A stretch of 64,000 bases of DNA from Candidatus Limnocylindrales bacterium (GCA_035559535.1 DATMBG010000012.1:225683-289682); one strand, 5' to 3'. Counted from the stretch's first letter, positions 53,481-63,082 are shown. Notes: generated by a model from the sequence alone, not told the origin. A program made the numbers and translations.

Positions 53481-56400
53481 ATGACTGGTAATGGATTAGG
53501 TGTTGTTCCTCCCTTGCGGAAACTGCTGCTGGTTGTACTGATTGGTCTGGCCTTTCTCTTTGTGGGCTTTTATGTATTTGCTTCAAAGCTCCTTTTAAAC
53601 CACGGCCTGGTAGGAGTTTATTACGCAAATCCTCAATGGAAGGGAACCCCTCAATTTACTCAGATTGATCCTGAAATTTCAGATGAGATTCTCCGAAAAC
53701 ACCGTCCTGCTTTCTCCAGTAATCGATTCAGTGTAGAATGGCGAGGTTTTATTGCTCTTTCCCATTCCGGGCTTTATACTTTTGCCACCCGCTCTGATGA
53801 CGGATCCTGGTTGTATATAGATGATCAGCTTGTAGTGGACAACGGCGGAACCCACGGGTTGGAAGAAGTACGGGGGCAGATCCAACTGGAGAGAGGGATC
53901 CATGAAATTCGGGTAAGGTATTTTCAGGCTGGGGGTTATTACCGTATGGAAATAGCCTGGATCCAACCTTCAGGGACAAATTTCAAAGTCACTCCGGCCC
54001 TGCAAAAAATTCCTTCCCATGTACTTTTTCCTTCTCCCCTCAGTTTCCGACATTATCAGGTTCAGAGAGCAGTAGAGATAATCCTTTTTTTGCTTCCCAG
54101 GGTGTGGGGTTTACTGGGGTTATTTTTTGTAATCCGTTGGATTTTGTCCCTTGTCCGACGTCCGATCCTCATCATCCAAAAGATTTACAACCCCGCAGGG
54201 AGCTCATCGAACCTGCTGCCCCCAGGTAGAGGGCAACCAACAAGAAGTTGGATGGCTATAATCGCCCTGGTGCTGGTGGTATGTGTTTTTTTCTATGACG
54301 TGATCTTTTTGAGAAGGACTCTGTTGACCACCAATTTGGTTCCCAGCACAACCCCTTCGGGAGCTTATGGTTACTCGGGCCGTCGTATTACCACTTCCCC
54401 TGTGATGGATCCCTTTGCTTCGGCATGGATCCATGAGCCGGCTACCCATTTAACTTCCTTGCTCTATCATCGAGGTATCCTCCCCCTATGGGACCCTCAT
54501 ACCGGACTTGGTACACCCCTCAATGCAGACATGATTTCCACGGTGTTTTTTCCTTTAAGTTTTTTGCTCTACCTGACCCCGCATCCGGCCATGTGGGATT
54601 TTTACCTTATACTTCGGATCTTCTTAGCCGGAGTTCTTATGTACCTGTTCCTCAGAAAAGTTTCTCAACTCGACCCACTCAGTGCCTTAGTGGGAGGAAT
54701 GGCCTACATGTTTTGTGGACACATGGTTCTCCATATCAACATCGTCTTTATCCATGCTGCCATGCTACTGCCGGGCTTGATGTACACAACCGAGAAACTC
54801 TATCAAGAGCCTGGAGTCAAACGGGTTGTACTCCAGGGAGGTATGGTGGGATTGATGATTTTAGGAGGTCATCCGGAGCCCAGTTTTTTTGCTATGTTCT
54901 TTGCCACCGGCTACTTTCTCATGCGCTGCTTATTTGCGGAAAAGGAGAAGTATGGAAGACCCTTCACCTCCCGGTTCCTTGACTCTTCCACTCCCTTACT
55001 TCTTTTTTTGCAGCGATTGTTCTGTCTGGCAGGGTCCTATGCCATAGGGTTGCTACTCTGTGCGATCATGGTTCTTCCTTTTTTGGAGTTTGTTCAACTG
55101 TCTTATCTCGGTCGGCATGATCCCAATCTTCTGGTAGGTTTATGGTCTTTACCTCCCCGGGATCTCATTTTATTGGTACTTCCCTATTTCTTTGGACCTC
55201 TTCATCAATCCTGGGATGGAGTCGTTTGGGACTTCCAACCCGGTTATCTGGGGTTTGGAGTTGTTCTTTTGGTCGCTCTGGCTACCCTGGAGGGAATCAG
55301 CTTCCGAAAAAAACATTTGTTCTTTACCCTTATGATTACTTTTTTTCTCATCCAGGGTTACAATCTCATCCAGAGCTTCCATGACTTTGTGGGTCATCTT
55401 CCCTTCTTTAAGGTAAGTCATTTCACCCGATATTTCCCTCCGGAGCTGACGTTTTCCGCCGTTGTCTTAATGAGTACTCAGTTAAACCGTATCAGACAGG
55501 GAAAATATCGGGGCTGGTTGTTGGGAGGATTGGTTTTACTCGGCTGGCTTCTGATTGGTCTGTTATGGAAAGTGACCTATCCCAGGATGGTGGAAAAACC
55601 CAATGGGGCCATTTTATTGAAGGATGCCTTTTGGCAAACCTTACCCGCCTTAGTTTTAGGAGGACTCATTCTACTCGGGTTGTGGTTAAAGTCTCTCAGA
55701 GTTCTGACCCAGACAGGTTTTGCGACCTGGATAGGGCTGGGGCTGATAGGAGAGTTATTTATCTTGATGCCCCACGATCATATGGATCGATATCCTCCTT
55801 TCGTAGAACCCCCCTTTGTTAAGTTCTTAAAGTCGGATCCGGAGACATTCCGGGTATATGCTCTGGATGGGTATTTGTATCCTAATACCCCCAGTGCCTA
55901 TGAGTTAAACAGTATTGGGTTTGTGAACGGATTGATCAATCGGCGGTTCTGGATGTTTGCAGCCAACTTAATCGACAAAGAGCTCTATACCAACTGGTTT
56001 TTTACAGGAGGCCTTCCGGTAGGGGAGATTCGGAATGTGGACAATCGGTTTTTCAATCTCTTGAACCTGAAATATGTAGTGACCGATAAGCAAGGAGCTC
56101 CCCCTTATTTTCATTTAGAGAGTAGTGTCTATCCCATGGGAGGTGGAGCGGTTCCAGCGGAATCTCTGGTCCCCGGAGTCTCGGTAGGTCAGACGTTCAT
56201 CTCCCATGGAGATCTTTGTGCCATCGGTCTTTTTTTTGGAACCTATCAGCGGTTTAATACCGGAAGAGTTTTATTTAAACTGAAAGAATCTCCCACCAGC
56301 GAGACCATTTTATATACTACCTGGATCCCCATGACCGACATCCAGGATAATACTTATTATACCGTTTCATTTCCACCTATTCCGGGATCCAAAGGTAAGA

Positions 56401-57176
56401 CCTTCTATTTTGAATTAACGGCCCCTGAAGCCACCGTATCCAATACGGTAACTCTCTGGACAAATCAATTAGACCTTTACCCGGAGGGACAACTTTACCT
56501 GAACGGACAACCTGCCCCAGGAGATGCCGGCTTTAAAGTCTATAGCTTCGCCTCCCAGGCTTCCTTTGAAGAAGTTTATGATGGAGAAGTAAAAGTATAT
56601 CGGAATCATCGGGTATTACCCAGAGCATTTATCGTTCATCAGGCCGAAGTCATCTGGGATCCGGAACCTTCGGTACGAGAAGCGAAGGTGTTGGAGCGAT
56701 TGAAAGATGATCACTTCGACCTGGGTCGTCAGATCATTCTTGAGAAGGAACCTTCGGTGCGGCATGACGATCTCTTCAGGTTGGAAGACTATAACACCAC
56801 CTCAACCCTCCCGGGTTCTACTACCCTGGAAGATAATTCCCAGGCCCGAATCGTCCGCTATGAACCGACCAGAATCTCCATTAAAACTAAGGCAGAACGC
56901 CCAGGCTTCCTGGTTCTGAGTGATTCTTTCTATCCCGGCTGGCGGGCTTATATAGATGGAAAAGAATCGGAGATCCTTTTGACGGATTATTTTATACGGT
57001 CTGTTTTCCTACCTTCTGGAGAGCACGAGGTCCTGTTTAAATATGAACCTGCTTCCTATAAAGTCGGGGCCTGGTTAACCCTTATGGGATTGGGCTCTTT
57101 CATGGCTACTCTTTCCGGTACGTGGATTCTTAAGGTAAGGGGCTCGAATGGATGTAAGGAAGAAGATGAGGGTTAG
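53481..57176 (+). CDS. PA14-domain, YfhO-like multi-pass membrane protein
   Basis: 1231 residues. A first helix (~13-36) precedes a PA14 domain at ~38-175 (GLVGVYYANPQWKGTP, FIALSHSGLYTFATRSDDGSWLYIDDQLVVDNGG, GIHEIRVRYFQAGG), a carbohydrate-binding fold. About a dozen helices of a YfhO-type membrane region follow (MDPFASAWIHEPATH, LPLWDPHTGLGTPLNADM, GHPEPSFFAMFFATGYF). A sandwich domain at ~900-1020 matches the C-terminus of the previous protein, and the end (GFLVLSDSFYPGWRAYIDGKESEIL) is the usual YfhO C-terminus before a final helix. YfhO relatives take part in glycosylation of lipoteichoic acid or other polymers. Its last 29 bases overlap the next gene. Confidence 0.82.
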   Translation: MTGNGLGVVPPLRKLLLVVLIGLAFLFVGFYVFASKLLLNHGLVGVYYANPQWKGTPQFTQIDPEISDEILRKHRPAFSSNRFSVEWRGFIALSHSGLYTFATRSDDGSWLYIDDQLVVDNGGTHGLEEVRGQIQLERGIHEIRVRYFQAGGYYRMEIAWIQPSGTNFKVTPALQKIPSHVLFPSPLSFRHYQVQRAVEIILFLLPRVWGLLGLFFVIRWILSLVRRPILIIQKIYNPAGSSSNLLPPGRGQPTRSWMAIIALVLVVCVFFYDVIFLRRTLLTTNLVPSTTPSGAYGYSGRRITTSPVMDPFASAWIHEPATHLTSLLYHRGILPLWDPHTGLGTPLNADMISTVFFPLSFLLYLTPHPAMWDFYLILRIFLAGVLMYLFLRKVSQLDPLSALVGGMAYMFCGHMVLHINIVFIHAAMLLPGLMYTTEKLYQEPGVKRVVLQGGMVGLMILGGHPEPSFFAMFFATGYFLMRCLFAEKEKYGRPFTSRFLDSSTPLLLFLQRLFCLAGSYAIGLLLCAIMVLPFLEFVQLSYLGRHDPNLLVGLWSLPPRDLILLVLPYFFGPLHQSWDGVVWDFQPGYLGFGVVLLVALATLEGISFRKKHLFFTLMITFFLIQGYNLIQSFHDFVGHLPFFKVSHFTRYFPPELTFSAVVLMSTQLNRIRQGKYRGWLLGGLVLLGWLLIGLLWKVTYPRMVEKPNGAILLKDAFWQTLPALVLGGLILLGLWLKSLRVLTQTGFATWIGLGLIGELFILMPHDHMDRYPPFVEPPFVKFLKSDPETFRVYALDGYLYPNTPSAYELNSIGFVNGLINRRFWMFAANLIDKELYTNWFFTGGLPVGEIRNVDNRFFNLLNLKYVVTDKQGAPPYFHLESSVYPMGGGAVPAESLVPGVSVGQTFISHGDLCAIGLFFGTYQRFNTGRVLFKLKESPTSETILYTTWIPMTDIQDNTYYTVSFPPIPGSKGKTFYFELTAPEATVSNTVTLWTNQLDLYPEGQLYLNGQPAPGDAGFKVYSFASQASFEEVYDGEVKVYRNHRVLPRAFIVHQAEVIWDPEPSVREAKVLERLKDDHFDLGRQIILEKEPSVRHDDLFRLEDYNTTSTLPGSTTLEDNSQARIVRYEPTRISIKTKAERPGFLVLSDSFYPGWRAYIDGKESEILLTDYFIRSVFLPSGEHEVLFKYEPASYKVGAWLTLMGLGSFMATLSGTWILKVRGSNGCKEEDEG

Positions 57177-58689
57177 AGGATTCAAAGAAATAGCGTTTTT
57201 CCAATATGCTGTAAAAGTCTTACCGGTTCTTGTATTACCCATCCTGGTGCTTTTCAGATACGGCTATATCGTCCAGAGCTGCTTCCAATATGACGATTTT
57301 GTCTATCTTTTTGATTTACATTGGATGAAGCTAACCGACTATCTGTCGGCCTCATTGGGCGGTCATTTTTATCCACTTTTTAAGTTAGAAGTTTTAATCC
57401 TTTATAAGTTGTTTGGGTACGACAGTCATTCTTTTTTTGTCATTCTCCTCACGGTTCATATCCTTAATTCTCTTCTTTTCTATTCCATTCTCCAAAAAAT
57501 GGATGTTCATCCTTTTCTTGCTTTTCTTTTTTCAGGACTATGGGGTACCAGTGCGGTATTTTACAGAGGAATGGAATGGCATGCGGCCCTGGGAGCCCTT
57601 TCGTTCTCAACACTTTTTTTCCTCCTGGCCATACTCCTTGCCAGAAGGGCTTTTAGATCTGATTCTATCTCGATAAAATATTATTTTTCGGCGCTTATAC
57701 TGGCCCTTGGACCGATTTTCTTTATTTCGGGTTATGTGTATACCATCCTGGTATTTCCCCTGGCCTGGAGTATGGGTTATACCCAGGGTTTAAAATTCAG
57801 ATCGAAAAAGGTCCTGGGAATGTTATTTCCCTTACTTCCTTTGGCTATCCTGACCATTATCCATCTTTCCCTGGCTCGAACTTCCACTCTCCTGGACAGA
57901 CAGATCATCCTGAATTATTTTCCAAGGGTACTTCTTTATTTTACTTCAAACGGATGGGCAGGGTTCCTCGGATTTCCCGAGCATAGTACCCTGGCCGGTG
58001 TCCTCGCGATAGGTACATTCTTTGTAGGGGTCGGGCTAAGTCGTCCCGGCAAAACAGCTTTATTTCGATTCGTCTTACTATTTGCGGTGATCCTTTGTTT
58101 TTACACAGTTGTCCATATAGGACGAACGACCCCTTATCTGATTTTATATAATTTTAACTCAGAAACTGCCTTAAAGGCCCTGACCGAATATAGTCGCTAT
58201 CAATATTTTCCATCTTTACTCATCGCCATGTCTCTGGCTCTCCTCTTCGAGCAGTTCCGTAAGATTTTACAGAAAGCGCGATCTTCCTCTGTTTCTACTC
58301 TCTGGTTAGGGAGTATCTTCCTGCTTTCGGCCGTTGTTTTTTGGGGTAATACCCTTAATCTAAGGGCCAGTCGTATTGTTATGGAATGCGCCATCGCCGA
58401 TAGTTTCGATCAAAACTTCATCTCCCGCATCCGCTCAAACGGAACAACTCAACCCATCTATTTTTATAACAGTGAGGAGCCTATCAACGGTTTTGTGGGA
58501 AAGAATATTTATCCGGGGCTTGCAGCAAAATTTTGGGTTATGCAATCCCCTTATACCTCCCGGTATAATATCCGCTTTATTGAGCCGGATCCCCATGTGG
58601 TCACTTACTGGCAAAAAGTATTCCCTGAATTTGGAAAATTATTGATTACAAAAGCCCCAAAGGATATAGAAATTCATAAATATTTCTAA
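57148..58689 (+). CDS. Multi-pass membrane protein, GT-C glycosyltransferase-like
   Basis: 513 residues with about ten hydrophobic helices. After helix 1 comes FQYDDFVYLFDLHW, with the paired acidic residues expected near the first loop of GT-C transferases (ArnT/Pmt type) that use lipid-linked sugars. HFYPLFKLEVLILYKLFG, WGTSAVFYRGMEWHAALGAL and a ~100-residue C-terminal soluble part follow. The gene overlaps the end of the YfhO-like gene by 29 bases; ATG codons at 57148 and 57166 are both possible starts. The reaction and acceptor are not known. Confidence 0.65.
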   Translation: MDVRKKMRVRGFKEIAFFQYAVKVLPVLVLPILVLFRYGYIVQSCFQYDDFVYLFDLHWMKLTDYLSASLGGHFYPLFKLEVLILYKLFGYDSHSFFVILLTVHILNSLLFYSILQKMDVHPFLAFLFSGLWGTSAVFYRGMEWHAALGALSFSTLFFLLAILLARRAFRSDSISIKYYFSALILALGPIFFISGYVYTILVFPLAWSMGYTQGLKFRSKKVLGMLFPLLPLAILTIIHLSLARTSTLLDRQIILNYFPRVLLYFTSNGWAGFLGFPEHSTLAGVLAIGTFFVGVGLSRPGKTALFRFVLLFAVILCFYTVVHIGRTTPYLILYNFNSETALKALTEYSRYQYFPSLLIAMSLALLFEQFRKILQKARSSSVSTLWLGSIFLLSAVVFWGNTLNLRASRIVMECAIADSFDQNFISRIRSNGTTQPIYFYNSEEPINGFVGKNIYPGLAAKFWVMQSPYTSRYNIRFIEPDPHVVTYWQKVFPEFGKLLITKAPKDIEIHKYF

Positions 58690-58891
58690 TTTAATCCAGC
58701 TCTTCAAAATTTTTTTCTAAAGGTATGTTAAACCTTGACTATTTATTCTAATGAGAGAACTTTTATAACAGTAAAGAAGTAAAAACCGAAAAATCATAAA
58801 ACAGGATCCTTTAGTTATAGAGATAGTCCCTTTCCTATTTCGGAGGCTAAGGGGTTATTTAGCTGTGTAATTCTGTAGCTAGGGAATTATA

Positions 58892-59052
58892 CCTTTTCAA
58901 GCTGATGGGGAGCCTGTCCTTGCACGGAGCGACAGGAGTTGGCATCTACTGGAGTGAAAGGGACAAAGCCATCTCTTTGCTTTGTGGAATTGTTTTGCTC
59001 CTGTTGTCACTCGTCGGGGTAAGTTTGGGGTATCCTTTTCAACTTGAAAAGG
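58892..59052 (+). promoter_or_regulatory. Structured leader with mutually exclusive stems before the lipoprotein gene
   Basis: CCTTTTCAAG at 58892-58901 is exactly complementary to CTTGAAAAGG at 59043-59052. A second copy, CCTTTTCAA at 59034-59042, can instead pair with TTGAAAAGG at 59044-59052 over a single loop base. Inside are GACAGGAG (58931-58938) with CTCCTGTTGTC near 58998-59008, CCTGTC (58913) with GACAGG (58931), and ACAAAGC with GCTTTGT (about 58963-58986). The Shine-Dalgarno region begins about ten bases past the last stem. This organisation resembles a riboswitch or attenuator, without matching a known class. The rest of 58690-58891 is AT-rich with no gene. Confidence 0.4.
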
Positions 59053-59077
59053 CATTACAGGAAAGGTGAAACAGATC

Positions 59078-59662
59078 ATGAAAAACAAAGTTTTCATCGG
59101 AAGTCTTTGTCTTTTACTTATAGTAGTGACGGCAGGGTGTGGAGGAACTACCGAGAGACATAAAGGTGCCATTATCGGTGGTGCCGCCGGTGCAGGGGCA
59201 GGTGCAGTTATTGCGGGAGTGGCCGGGGGAAACGAATTGGTGGGTGCTCTGCTGGGAGGTTTGGCAGGGGCTCTGTTGGGGGACTACATTCAGAAACAGG
59301 AGGCCACTCGGGAAGCGACGGTTAATAAATACGGCAGTCCTTCGGGGACCCTTGTCAAGTTAGAAGAGGTACAGGTTATTCCTTCCACCGCTCGCCCGGG
59401 AGATCGGGTAAATCTCCAAATGAGGTACGCGGTATTAGGAAGCACTCCTCCAACAGTGGTCACCGAAGAGTGGCGGATCAGTCAGGGTAACGAAAATATT
59501 GGAAATACCAGTATCCAGGTCCAACGCCCGGATGGGACCTATGTAACCACTGTTCCTATCACGCTTCCCTCAAACGCCAGACCGGGTACCTATACCCTGC
59601 AGGCCAGAGTCAGTGCCAATGGGGTTGTAGATACAGAGACGACCCGTCTTCAGGTTCGATAA
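59078..59662 (+). CDS. Glycine-zipper lipoprotein
   Basis: 194 residues with a lipoprotein signal: SLCLLLIVVTAGCGG holds a lipobox with the lipidated cysteine near position 22. Residues ~30-75 are a glycine zipper (GAIIGGAAGAGAGAVIAGVAGG, then LLGGLAGALLGDYIQ), a membrane-associating helix pair. A beta-sandwich-like part follows (QVIPSTARPGDRVNLQMRY to the end), like the bacterial Ig-type domains. It is likely an outer-membrane lipoprotein. AAAGGTG lies about nine bases before the chosen ATG. Confidence 0.82.
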   Translation: MKNKVFIGSLCLLLIVVTAGCGGTTERHKGAIIGGAAGAGAGAVIAGVAGGNELVGALLGGLAGALLGDYIQKQEATREATVNKYGSPSGTLVKLEEVQVIPSTARPGDRVNLQMRYAVLGSTPPTVVTEEWRISQGNENIGNTSIQVQRPDGTYVTTVPITLPSNARPGTYTLQARVSANGVVDTETTRLQVR

Positions 59663-59680
59663 AACCTTCTACCTTATCCC

Positions 59681-59737
59681 CCTTTCCCCTCTTTCGAAGC
59701 TTCGGAAGAGGGGAAAGGCTTTTAGGAGTATTTTTTT
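59681..59737 (+). terminator. Strong palindromic terminator after the lipoprotein gene
   Basis: CCTTTCCCCTCTTTCGAAG (59681-59699) and CTTCGGAAGAGGGGAAAGG (59700-59718) are inverted with 18 of 19 matches and no spacer. CTTTT follows directly, and a run of seven T is at 59731-59737. It sits 19 bases after the stop. The remaining bases to the convergent gene contain other weak CCCTGTAAGGAGGGG-type hairpins. Confidence 0.75.
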
Positions 59738-59952
59738 AATTTTAGACCGTTCCCCTCGTCCCGAGCCCAGTTGAAGGGGTGAATTCCCGGCCAGAGGCTG
59801 AGGGTCGTCCTCCGACCAGCTCAATGCAAACAAGGCAGGGGATTCGCAAACGACTGACTCAAAAAAATACCCCTGTAAGGAGGGGAAAGAAGCATGGGAG
59901 AAAAGGGTGAGGTTGTTTTTATAGCCGGAACAACCCGGATCGTTACGACCCG

Positions 59953-62112
59953 TTATTTTACCGTAACAGGTACTTCCAGAGTCTGTCGGGTATATTGATG
60001 GAACCAGATTTGGTTGCCTGAGAGGAGGTCCCATTTAAGTAGGTAGCGACCGCTTGTTTCAGGAGCTGTAAGCCGGGCCTGGATGGTTATTTCTTGTAAA
60101 GGAAGTAAATCGTGAGGAAGTAAGGTTCTGGTCCCTTCACATACCAGGGATTCATCTTCTGCACGGAACCATTGATAGGAACATTGAACAGCGTGGGGCC
60201 CACTTCGGAACCAGGGACTGAAACTGGTATTTTTAAAAGTCAAAGGAATCGTATAAGTTTGTCCGCTTTCCATTTCTTTTGGAGTACCATGATTAATATA
60301 TTCGACCCGATAAAAGATCTCTTCGGCTTTTCTTAAAGGAACTGATTGGTCATAAGATTGGGCCATTTGATCTCCCAAGCTATTCCATAAGCAGTGCCAG
60401 TAGTCTGTGGAGGATTCTAGAAGAATCTGGAGGCTCCGCTCGAGTTCATTCCCTTGTCGGGCCAGTAAGTTCAAAGCCCGGAGAGTATCCCCATTGAAAT
60501 CTATCTGCCTTTCGAAGCTCTTTCCGGTGTATTCGGTGAGATGGTTGAGATATTTGACCACAGTCGCATTAAAGTCCCTTTGGCGCTTCAACATAAGCTC
60601 ACAGAACTGTATGACCTGGAGATTGAAGAGTTGTTGATTTCGGAGGATATGCTCCAGGTACGCCCGAAGAGGTCGAAAGAGAAGCTTCTTCGCAAATACA
60701 ATCAACCGACCGAGAAAACGCCGATGGGACTTGATCTCATAATTAAAATCAGGAGCCTGGGTTTGTTTCATGGTAGTTACGGCATCCCCCAGCTCATCCG
60801 GCAAAGTATGGGATTTCTCCAACCCAGGGCTTCCTTTTCGATCCTCTGAGAGAAGCTGCCATTTGGTATTTAAAGCTAGAGTCTGATTCCCCAATTTAAG
60901 GTTTAAGGGAGGGGGATGACTCCAGGGGCCCGGCTCGGTATAATCGGTATCCAGTCGGTACATCCGCTTGAGGGAATTTAAACGGATCTCAATGGGAGTC
61001 GTCTCGGCATCTGGATACAACGGTTCGTAGGAGGTAAAAACTTTAGCTACAATGCCACATTGTTTACAATCCGAGAGATCATGATTTAAGAGCTTACGCC
61101 GGATCCTTTGATAATTTTCGTTATTCCAAATTTCCAGAGGGGAAGCCTCTTTGACATTACCCATAATATTGGGCATAAAACAGCAGGGGCGTACATTGCC
61201 GTCTACATCCACCAGCATCTCCTGCCAGGGAGAACGGCAGAAGGGTATGTCTCGAATTCGAGATTCTATAAAAGGTCGATGAATGGTTCGATAGGGATAA
61301 GGTACACGGCTTGATGCCAGTAACGAGGAAACCTGTTCGGTTTCGGCGTTCTGAGAATCTCGCAGTAATTCCTCATCGGTCCAGGCAATATGGCAGAGCT
61401 TAATTCCCAACTCATCGGCTTTCTTCTTGGCGATTCGATAATAATGCTTTTCGACAACCGGATCGAGGGTTTGGTAGAGTTGGACCCCTGTAGGAGCCGT
61501 TAAAAGCCTCAAAACGTGGATCTCCCTGGCTCCAACCTCGTGGGCCAGTTCCACAAAAAGCGGCAGCTCCTGGATATTTTTTTTCATGGCCACAAAGACC
61601 AGAGTTATATAGGGTATTTCGGTTTTCTTCTGTTCTTTATAGGCTTTAATCAGCTTCAGGTTGTTGACGACCCGTTCGAAGTTACTCCCAACCCGGATGG
61701 ATCGATACGTCTGCGGCGTGGCCGCATCCATAGACACACTAATATGGGTCAAACCACCAGCCACAATTTTATCGATATATTTATCCGCTGTCAGAAGGTT
61801 CGTAGAAACATAACTCTTGGGGGGTCGGACTTCATTGATAATGTCCAGATAGTACTCCGGATTTTTGGTTGCCAGGATCTCCCCCGCATCGTTCCATCGG
61901 ATCTCCATGGGATAAGGGAATATTTGCCGGACACTTTCAAAAACTTCCGGGCTCATATCGTGATGGTTCATGTACTTGGTAAAGCACATGATGCAGTCAA
62001 TATCACAATCGTTGGTAATGGCTACATCCAACGTCAAAGGTTTAGATTCCAATACGATCTTCCTTTGAGCAACTTCTTGCTTGTTAAGAAGTAAATTTTG
62101 CTGTCTCAGCAT
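59953..62112 (-). CDS. Radical SAM/SPASM protein with C-terminal Ig-like domain
   Basis: 719 residues from the ATG at 62112, preceded by AAAGGA; a longer frame to 62172 is less likely. NDCDIDCIMCFTKYM carries Cys36, Cys40 and Cys43 for the radical SAM cluster. The SPASM region around 300-370 has CRSPWQEMLVDVDGNVRPCCFM and CKQCG. A helical linker follows, then at ~600-719 a beta-sandwich with FYRVEYINHGTPKEMESGQTYTIPLTFKNTSFSPWF, similar to Ig-like domains found on cell-envelope and glycan enzymes. It is convergent with the lipoprotein gene in the glycan region. It may modify a peptide or sugar, but the substrate is unknown. Confidence 0.82.
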   Translation of the reverse strand: MLRQQNLLLNKQEVAQRKIVLESKPLTLDVAITNDCDIDCIMCFTKYMNHHDMSPEVFESVRQIFPYPMEIRWNDAGEILATKNPEYYLDIINEVRPPKSYVSTNLLTADKYIDKIVAGGLTHISVSMDAATPQTYRSIRVGSNFERVVNNLKLIKAYKEQKKTEIPYITLVFVAMKKNIQELPLFVELAHEVGAREIHVLRLLTAPTGVQLYQTLDPVVEKHYYRIAKKKADELGIKLCHIAWTDEELLRDSQNAETEQVSSLLASSRVPYPYRTIHRPFIESRIRDIPFCRSPWQEMLVDVDGNVRPCCFMPNIMGNVKEASPLEIWNNENYQRIRRKLLNHDLSDCKQCGIVAKVFTSYEPLYPDAETTPIEIRLNSLKRMYRLDTDYTEPGPWSHPPPLNLKLGNQTLALNTKWQLLSEDRKGSPGLEKSHTLPDELGDAVTTMKQTQAPDFNYEIKSHRRFLGRLIVFAKKLLFRPLRAYLEHILRNQQLFNLQVIQFCELMLKRQRDFNATVVKYLNHLTEYTGKSFERQIDFNGDTLRALNLLARQGNELERSLQILLESSTDYWHCLWNSLGDQMAQSYDQSVPLRKAEEIFYRVEYINHGTPKEMESGQTYTIPLTFKNTSFSPWFRSGPHAVQCSYQWFRAEDESLVCEGTRTLLPHDLLPLQEITIQARLTAPETSGRYLLKWDLLSGNQIWFHQYTRQTLEVPVTVK

Positions 62113-62383
62113 GGGAGATCCTTTATATAAAAAGATGATGAACCTTGATAAAGAGATTTTACCTTGAATCAAAGTTATTAATTATCCCTGCTCCTGTCAA
62201 GTTTAAAGAGAGAAGATTTGTGTTATTTTTGATGTTTCTTCTACAAGGATTAAAAAACACTTTAACTTTTTCCTTGCCGGAATCTCAATTCCTGCTTCAT
62301 ACTATAGGTCATGGTAACCGGATCTATTTTAGGCCCATGGATTAAAGAAGCATCTGTGAGATTTCTGAAATTTCGATAGAAGA

Positions 62384-63082
62384 ATGGTTATGATAAAAAT
62401 TCATTATTTACAACATGTTCCGTTCGAAGGTCTCGCCAGCATCGAACAATGGGCGAAGACCAGAGGTCACTTGCTGTCTGTCACCAGGTTTTATCAAAAC
62501 GAACCGTTACCCCCGGTTGATGAAATTGACTGGCTGGTGGTTTTAGGTGGGCCCATGAACATTTACGAAGAGGACAGGTATCCCTGGTTGTCCAGGGAGA
62601 AACGGTTCATTGAGCAGGTAATTTCAAAAGAGAAAGTTGTTTTAGGCATCTGTTTGGGTTCGCAGTTAATTGCTGATGTTCTGGGTGCAAGGGTGTTCCG
62701 AAACCGTTACAAGGAAATAGGCTGGTTTCCCATTGAATTTACCCCTGAAGCCCAGACCTCGCCGCTTTTCAACTTCTTACCCCCGCGACTCACAGCTTTT
62801 CACTGGCATGGTGATACTTTCGAATTACCACGGGGTACGGTCTGGCTGGCTCAAAGTGAAGGATGTCAGAACCAGGCGTTTCTCTATAAAGAAAAAGTTC
62901 TCGGCTTACAGTTTCATCTGGAGTCCACAAAGGAAAGCGTTGAACAACTCCTCGCCAACTGTGCAGATGAGCTTGTTGAAGGCAGGTACATTCAAAAACC
63001 AGATGAAATACTGTCCCACGAGACTGACTTTGAGAAAATCAACCAGGCCCTGTATGGTATCCTGGACAGAATGTCCCGTTAA
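62384..63082 (+). CDS. Class I glutamine amidotransferase-like protein
   Basis: 232 residues. VVLGICLGSQLIADVLG has the catalytic Cys90 at the nucleophile elbow, and VLGLQFHLESTKESV has the His and Glu of the triad near 178-180. WLVVLGGPMNIYEEDRYPWL and FHWHGDTFELPRGTVWLAQSEGCQNQAF fit the stand-alone YfeJ/GMP-synthase-like amidotransferases. Those proteins hydrolyse glutamine or gamma-glutamyl compounds; the acceptor is not known. The ATG at 62384 or 62390 may start it. Confidence 0.88.
   Translation: MVMIKIHYLQHVPFEGLASIEQWAKTRGHLLSVTRFYQNEPLPPVDEIDWLVVLGGPMNIYEEDRYPWLSREKRFIEQVISKEKVVLGICLGSQLIADVLGARVFRNRYKEIGWFPIEFTPEAQTSPLFNFLPPRLTAFHWHGDTFELPRGTVWLAQSEGCQNQAFLYKEKVLGLQFHLESTKESVEQLLANCADELVEGRYIQKPDEILSHETDFEKINQALYGILDRMSR

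Noticed and set aside
55170-55421. Leftward frames inside the YfhO-like gene
   Set aside because: Shadows of a strongly supported gene on the other strand.
58945-58990. Possible c-di-GMP-I riboswitch
   Set aside because: Only one short segment resembles the consensus; the GGGCAAACC element and the second stem are absent.
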